Source: JBBRGG01 sp038240875 (GTDB lineage: Bacteria > Planctomycetota > Phycisphaerae > Phycisphaerales > UBA1924). Taken from it: a stretch of 16,315 bases of DNA. Made by a program: the position numbers and the translations under genes. The stretch spans positions 1 to 16,315 of the forward strand of contig JBBRGG010000054.1 in the NCBI GenBank assembly GCA_038240875.1, given 5' to 3'. Position 1 is the stretch's first letter, and every line of letters starts with the position of its first letter. Shown here in pieces: positions 13,557 to 16,315 of this stretch. The notes under the pieces were generated by a model. That model saw nothing but the letters and a program-made list of their open reading frames with translations. It did not search any database and was not told the origin of the DNA.

Positions 13557-13916
13557 TTAGACCGGTTCCCACGCCTCTTTATCAAGCCGCGGGAACGTGA
13601 TCTTGCATGAGCCGGGCTCGATGTGCTCGACGCGTTTGAAGCCCTTGTGGTCAAGGGTGCCCGCGCACAGACGGCCATCGGACGTTTCGATCTCGAAGGG
13701 TTCGCCAGCGATTCCTTTACCATTTTCATCGACGAGCTCGACCTCGATCCAGCTCGACTTGGACTCATCAGGAGTCCAGTTGGGAATGACGCGTTCTTGT
13801 TTCTCAAACGTAGCGGTAGAAACCTGACCCGGCGCGTCGTCTATAGCTTCAGCAGCTGCAACAGGATCTGCGGGCGCGACGGCTGATCCGGCGCTACCAC
13901 TCTTTGGACTAGCCAT
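13557..13916 (-). CDS. T6SS-associated small carrier with Ig/carboxypeptidase-regulatory-like domain, copy 1
   Basis: This 119-residue protein begins MASPKSGSAGSAVAPA, then has a short variable spacer (about 27-53) and a beta domain at 54-119 (SSWIEVELVDENGKGIAGEP, GTLDHKGFKRVE, PGSCKITFPRLDKEAWEPV). It is the first gene after vgrG. The same N-terminus and domain recur in carrier 2 at 9981-10382, with a different spacer. A GGAGA lies 6 nt before the ATG. No PAAR motif, signal peptide or catalytic residues are visible. The most likely job is an adaptor or spike-associated carrier for the proteins encoded next to it, but this rests on position and duplication only. Confidence 0.9.
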   Translation of the reverse strand: MASPKSGSAGSAVAPADPVAAAEAIDDAPGQVSTATFEKQERVIPNWTPDESKSSWIEVELVDENGKGIAGEPFEIETSDGRLCAGTLDHKGFKRVEHIEPGSCKITFPRLDKEAWEPV

Positions 13917-14002
13917 GAGTATTCTCCATCCCTAAACCACGACGAACGCGAGCACGACACAACTCTACCAAGGCGAATGTTGTCCTGTATTGCCGTACGC
14001 AC

Positions 14003-14016
14003 GAACGATTGTTCGC
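14003..14016. promoter_or_regulatory. Palindrome resembling a LexA (SOS) box
   Basis: CGAAC-GATT-GTTCG is a perfect 5-bp inverted repeat with 4-nt spacing. It fits the GAAC-N4-GTTC layout of Gram-positive-type SOS boxes except for one spacer position. It lies about 87 bp upstream of carrier 1. LexA site preference in this lineage is not known to me, so the assignment is tentative. Confidence 0.3.
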
Positions 14017-14070
14017 GCGAGCAGGTGCACGCCAATCACCAGACGCATTCGCTCGAACCTAAGCCATGAT

Positions 14071-14107
14071 CCGGTCCAAGGCCCGTTGTATACAGGCACA
14101 GGACCGG
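14071..14107 (-). other. Strong RNA hairpin between vgrG and carrier 1
   Basis: CCGGTCC (14071-14077) and GGACCGG (14101-14107) are perfect inverted repeats, and an inner GCC/GGC pairing can stack across a 3-by-3 internal loop. There is no T-run after it on either strand, so it is not a standard terminator. It could stabilise or process the transcript and set the ratio of VgrG to downstream proteins. Confidence 0.5.
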
Positions 14108-14179
14108 CCAAGGCTGCATTCAGAATGAGGCACGAAGCAAAGGAAATGCGTGGTGTGAGGTGGCTTCTCGCATATGTGT

Positions 14180-14221
14180 TTGTGCTTAGTTAATTGTTCT
14201 AAATTAACCGTTCTTAATTAA
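14180..14221 (-). repeat. Three 14-nt tandem repeats spanning the vgrG stop codon
   Basis: On the minus strand three adjacent units read TTAATTAAGAACGG, TTAATTTAGAACAA and TTAACTAAGCACAA. The first contains the vgrG stop, and in the vgrG frame a further TAG and TAA follow in the next units, giving three closely spaced in-frame stops. The block is far more A/T-rich than its surroundings. Confidence 0.75.
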
Positions 14222-16280
14222 TCGTGGTCGAACCGCCCTTGAGAACAAGTGTGCCGCTGCCTTTGACCGTCGTGCTAGCGCTCTCGATATCAACCGTCGA
14301 GTCGCCTTTGGCTTTGAAGCCAGAACTTGCCGTGAGATCAATATCACCGGAGCTCGCGCTAATCGATCCTGCGTCGATTGCGATCCACGAACCGCCAACT
14401 TTCAGGGTGATATTCGTCGCCGCCTCGATGATGATGTTGTCGGCCTTCAGGTAGAGGTCCTTGGTCACCGTCGTCGATGCGTTCTTTTTGTAGACCTGGA
14501 TCACGTCGTCTTCGACGGTTTGCGACATGCTTTTGACGATGTGCTCGGCGTGCTTGCCTTCGACCTTCAGGTTGTAATCGTTTTTGATGAGCGACTTGTA
14601 GTCGTTATCAACGATCAGGCTGCTGTCGTGCTTGATATGCTCGTGTTGGTCGTTGGCAATAATGAGGTGGTCGTCGTTACCGATGAACCGTTTGCGATCG
14701 TGTTTAACGCGAACATCCATGTCCTTTTGAGCATGAAGGAAGAACATCTCCGAGTCTTTCTTGTCCTCGAAGCGGATCTCGTTGAATCCTTCGCCACCCT
14801 TTGACGAGTTGGACTTAAACGATGTAACGGTTTTGTTGTCGGGCAGCGCGTAAGGCACTTGGCACTCACCGTTGTACACGCGACCGGTGACAATCGGGCG
14901 ATCCGGATCCCCTTCCAAGAACTCAACAATGACTTCCTGGCCCACGCGCGGGATGAACATGGTGCCCCACTTCTTCCCCGCCCACACCTGCGAAACGCGG
15001 ATCCAGCACGAACACTTCTCGTGCTCATCTACGCCCGACCAGCGATCCCAGTGAAAGTGAACGCGCACACGGCCAAACTCATCGGTATCAATTTCTTCGC
15101 CATCAGCGCCCACCACCACCGCAGTCTGTGGCCCGGAGATCAGTGGCTTCGCTGTCGTCCGCGGCGTGCGATATGGCACTGTCGCTGGCATCACCGTAAA
15201 CCCGCACTGATACAACTGCTCGCCCGAGCCCTGGCCCGAGCCAAACTCATCGGTTTCCGCGTGGTAATATGCCGATACCACTACATATTCGCGTTCTTGA
15301 TCGGCACGTGGAAATTCAACCAGCTTAAAGCGTGCACCGACCGTCAACCCTCGCACATCGCCACGGGCGCGCGCAAGTTCGTGCTGGGCATGTTGTTCTT
15401 CGACACGAGCTTTGGAGACGCGATCTCCCTCAGCGAGCTCGGTATACCAACCAGGATAATCAAAGAGCTCAAAGAGCGCCGGGGCTTCGCCGACAATCGC
15501 GGGCTTGGTGGCATCCCACGCGTGCTCCGCCGATGAATGAAGGCTCTTGCCAGGCACCTTAAAGTCAAAGTCACGCTGGACGAACGCGCTGGGTTGAAGC
15601 TGTTTTTCAAGAACCCATTCCCAAACTCGCTCGCGCCCCGCGCTTGCTCGCTCTTGCTGAACAAAGGGCACCTCTTCGTATCCCTCGGTCACGACATGTG
15701 CCGAAGGCGAATCCGCGAGCACCAGAACGTGCTTGCCGTTGTCGTGCTCGAAGAAGTAATAGATACCTTCTTCTTCCAACAGACGGCTGACAAAATTGAA
15801 AGCCGTCTCGCGATATTGAACGACGAATTCTTTCTTCTGGTAGGTTGCCGTGAGCGACAAGCGAATGTACGCCTCACCTGAAAAGCCTAGGTCTTTGAAG
15901 ACTAACTGGACGATCTCGGGGACAGTCATGTCCTGGAAGATTCGGCAATCGCTCGTGCGCGTCAGCAGCCACAGCCAGGGTACAAGCGTCGCGCGATAGC
16001 GATTAGCCCGGCCTTGGCTCGGCACGCCCTCTTGCACGAAGCGCGAGATGATGCCATTGACGTAGCGCGTCTTGCCATCGGTGCGCTCGATACGAATCGT
16101 GGCATTGGTCCCGATGATGTCGCTGAAGGCTATCTCGGACTCTTCACTGCGCAGGTCAAGCTCGCAGGAAAAAGGCCGACCAAGCTCCTCGGTCATCTGA
16201 AGACCTTTGAGCAAAACTACATCGGGCCCAAGTTGGGTCTCGATAGCGATAAGCCGATTTTGTGCTGAACGCGCGGGCAT
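14214..16280 (-). CDS. vgrG: T6SS spike tip protein TssI/VgrG
   Basis: VgrG trimers form the puncturing tip of the type VI secretion needle and carry effectors out of the cell. The 688-residue protein has the full family layout. A gp27/phage-GPD-like base spans about 10-370 (FQDMTVPEIVQLVFKDLGF, YRETAFNFVSRLLEEEGIYYFF in parts). A gp5-like OB-fold spans 395-470 (DTDEFGRVRVHFHWDR, CSCWIRVSQVWAGKKWGTMF, PRVGQEVIVEFLEGDPDRP). A repetitive beta-helix spike spans about 500-688 (RFEDKKDSEMFFLHAQKD, then short D/N/K/T repeats). It ends in the spike without a C-terminal catalytic domain, so cargo must bind non-covalently. A purine-rich GGAAGAG precedes the ATG by 5 nt. The upstream region, and any hcp or tss genes, lie beyond the right edge. 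It is the first visible gene of the cargo operon. Confidence 0.97.
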   Translation of the reverse strand: MPARSAQNRLIAIETQLGPDVVLLKGLQMTEELGRPFSCELDLRSEESEIAFSDIIGTNATIRIERTDGKTRYVNGIISRFVQEGVPSQGRANRYRATLVPWLWLLTRTSDCRIFQDMTVPEIVQLVFKDLGFSGEAYIRLSLTATYQKKEFVVQYRETAFNFVSRLLEEEGIYYFFEHDNGKHVLVLADSPSAHVVTEGYEEVPFVQQERASAGRERVWEWVLEKQLQPSAFVQRDFDFKVPGKSLHSSAEHAWDATKPAIVGEAPALFELFDYPGWYTELAEGDRVSKARVEEQHAQHELARARGDVRGLTVGARFKLVEFPRADQEREYVVVSAYYHAETDEFGSGQGSGEQLYQCGFTVMPATVPYRTPRTTAKPLISGPQTAVVVGADGEEIDTDEFGRVRVHFHWDRWSGVDEHEKCSCWIRVSQVWAGKKWGTMFIPRVGQEVIVEFLEGDPDRPIVTGRVYNGECQVPYALPDNKTVTSFKSNSSKGGEGFNEIRFEDKKDSEMFFLHAQKDMDVRVKHDRKRFIGNDDHLIIANDQHEHIKHDSSLIVDNDYKSLIKNDYNLKVEGKHAEHIVKSMSQTVEDDVIQVYKKNASTTVTKDLYLKADNIIIEAATNITLKVGGSWIAIDAGSISASSGDIDLTASSGFKAKGDSTVDIESASTTVKGSGTLVLKGGSTTIN

Positions 16281-16315
16281 AGGCCTCTTCCCCCCTGCTC
16301 CCGAACGGTACCAAC

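Larger units (their letters stand above)
13917..14213. other. vgrG to carrier 1 spacer with hairpin, LexA-like palindrome and 14-nt repeats
   Basis: At 297 bp this is the longest gap inside the T6SS cluster. It holds three 14-nt repeats that cover the vgrG stop (14180-14221), a GC-rich 7-bp inverted repeat (14071-14107) and the palindrome CGAACGATTGTTCG (14003-14016). The gap may hold a second promoter for the cargo genes. No gene or tRNA is seen. Confidence 0.5.

Noticed and set aside
14859..15536. Plus-strand ORF of 225 codons inside vgrG
   Set aside because: Antisense shadow of an unmistakable VgrG.

Overview
The window suggests a Gram-negative bacterium, most likely from the Planctomycetota (Phycisphaerae-like). 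The best clue is the RimO protein, which has a lysine-rich N-terminal extension and long inserts. Several housekeeping starts also lack a clear Shine-Dalgarno sequence, which fits. This taxonomic call is inference, not proof.

Left part (1-5177): housekeeping and orphan genes. The minus strand carries the N-terminal part of a HAD-family (Cof-like) hydrolase that runs off the left edge. A divergent gap follows, then a plus-strand gene for a stand-alone GspE/MshE N-terminal-domain protein (879-1358). Next is rimO (1687-3666), encoding the ribosomal protein S12 methylthiotransferase. A convergent gap with a 17-nt tandem repeat separates rimO from a minus-strand gene (3906-5177). That gene encodes a membrane-anchored beta-domain protein with a charged coiled-coil tail.

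Right part (5577-16280): an apparently single-direction, minus-strand type VI secretion (T6SS) spike and cargo island. In transcription order it reads vgrG; carrier 1 (119 aa, Ig/carboxypeptidase-regulatory-like); LysM + peptidoglycan-binding protein 1 (218 aa); a 750-aa unknown protein with amphipathic helices; carrier 2 (133 aa); LysM + peptidoglycan-binding protein 2 (217 aa); an OmpA-like/peptidoglycan-binding protein (534 aa); and a 701-aa protein whose His-Gly...Ala-Cys arrangement resembles clan-CD (caspase/CHAT-like) cysteine peptidases. The last three genes overlap (11 bp and 4 bp) and end at a good Rho-independent terminator.

The central observation is that the carrier + LysM/peptidoglycan-binding pair occurs twice, each copy followed by different large proteins. 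The two carriers share an almost identical 26-residue N-terminus although their codons have drifted at many silent positions. This looks like a reusable VgrG-loading or cell-wall-docking module that carries different cargo. No PAAR gene, known T6SS adaptor family (DUF4123, DUF1795, DUF2169) or obvious immunity gene is visible in the window, and no T6SS core (Tss) gene other than vgrG.
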